Assembly (NCBI GenBank): GCA_963169175.1
Contig: CAUJFK010000214.1
Location: 1 to 5,338, forward strand
Source: Acidobacteriota bacterium
Lineage (GTDB): Bacteria > Acidobacteriota > Blastocatellia > Pyrinomonadales > Pyrinomonadaceae
DNA length: 5,338 nucleotides
Direction of reading: 5' to 3'
Shown here piece by piece: positions 5,336-5,338 of this stretch. The first letter of the stretch is position 1, and each line of letters begins with the position of its first letter. The notes beneath the pieces are model-generated. The model was not told the DNA's origin and did no database searches. It worked only from the letters and a program-made list of their open reading frames with translations. The translations under genes were made by a program, and so were the position numbers.

Positions 5336-5338
5336 CGT

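Noticed and set aside
1..5338. CRISPR array, tRNA, rRNA, transposase or phage genes
   Set aside because: No regularly spaced direct repeats, no cloverleaf-like sequence and no transposase or phage protein motifs were seen on either strand.

Overview
The window looks like ordinary bacterial chromosome of moderate to slightly high GC. The gene content and protein style suggest Acidobacteriota, perhaps the Blastocatellia/Pyrinomonas group: a stand-alone ABC exporter, an ECF-like sigma factor with a long N-terminal extension paired with a zinc-finger protein, and a monofunctional GTP cyclohydrolase II. That placement is a tentative inference. No phage, plasmid, CRISPR, tRNA or rRNA signature was seen.

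Layout: (1) Positions 1-655, minus strand: a RelA/SpoT-domain alarmone synthetase gene. It is cut by the left edge and broken by an out-of-frame internal deletion near position 360. (2) Positions 717-2576, plus strand: a complete 619-residue ABC exporter half-transporter, transcribed divergently from its own sigma70-type promoter. (3) Positions 2577-2825: an intergenic stretch holding a roughly 140-bp imperfect inverted repeat built from TTCGTG-like units, then the presumed sigma promoter region. (4) Positions 2826-3827 and 3925-4365, plus strand: a two-gene unit of an ECF-like sigma factor and a soluble ZAS-type zinc protein, its probable anti-sigma factor. A strong intrinsic terminator closes it at 4389-4436. 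(5) Positions 4589-5233, plus strand: a complete ribA-type GTP cyclohydrolase II with its own promoter. (6) Positions 5306-5335: a minus-strand terminator, implying a convergent gene beyond the right edge.

The genes do not form one pathway. The functional pairing that stands out is the sigma factor with its zinc-finger partner. The exporter and ribA look like independent single-gene units. Three plus-strand genes (exporter, sigma, ribA) have a -10-like hexamer only 12-17 nt before the start codon and no Shine-Dalgarno sequence. The internal gene of the sigma operon does have one. This suggests near-leaderless mRNAs for first genes.

The points most worth a second look are the deleted alarmone synthetase, the insertion of about 25 residues inside the sigma region-4 helix-turn-helix, the inverted-repeat element, and the short-leader pattern. 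I did not find a clear new defence or mobile system.
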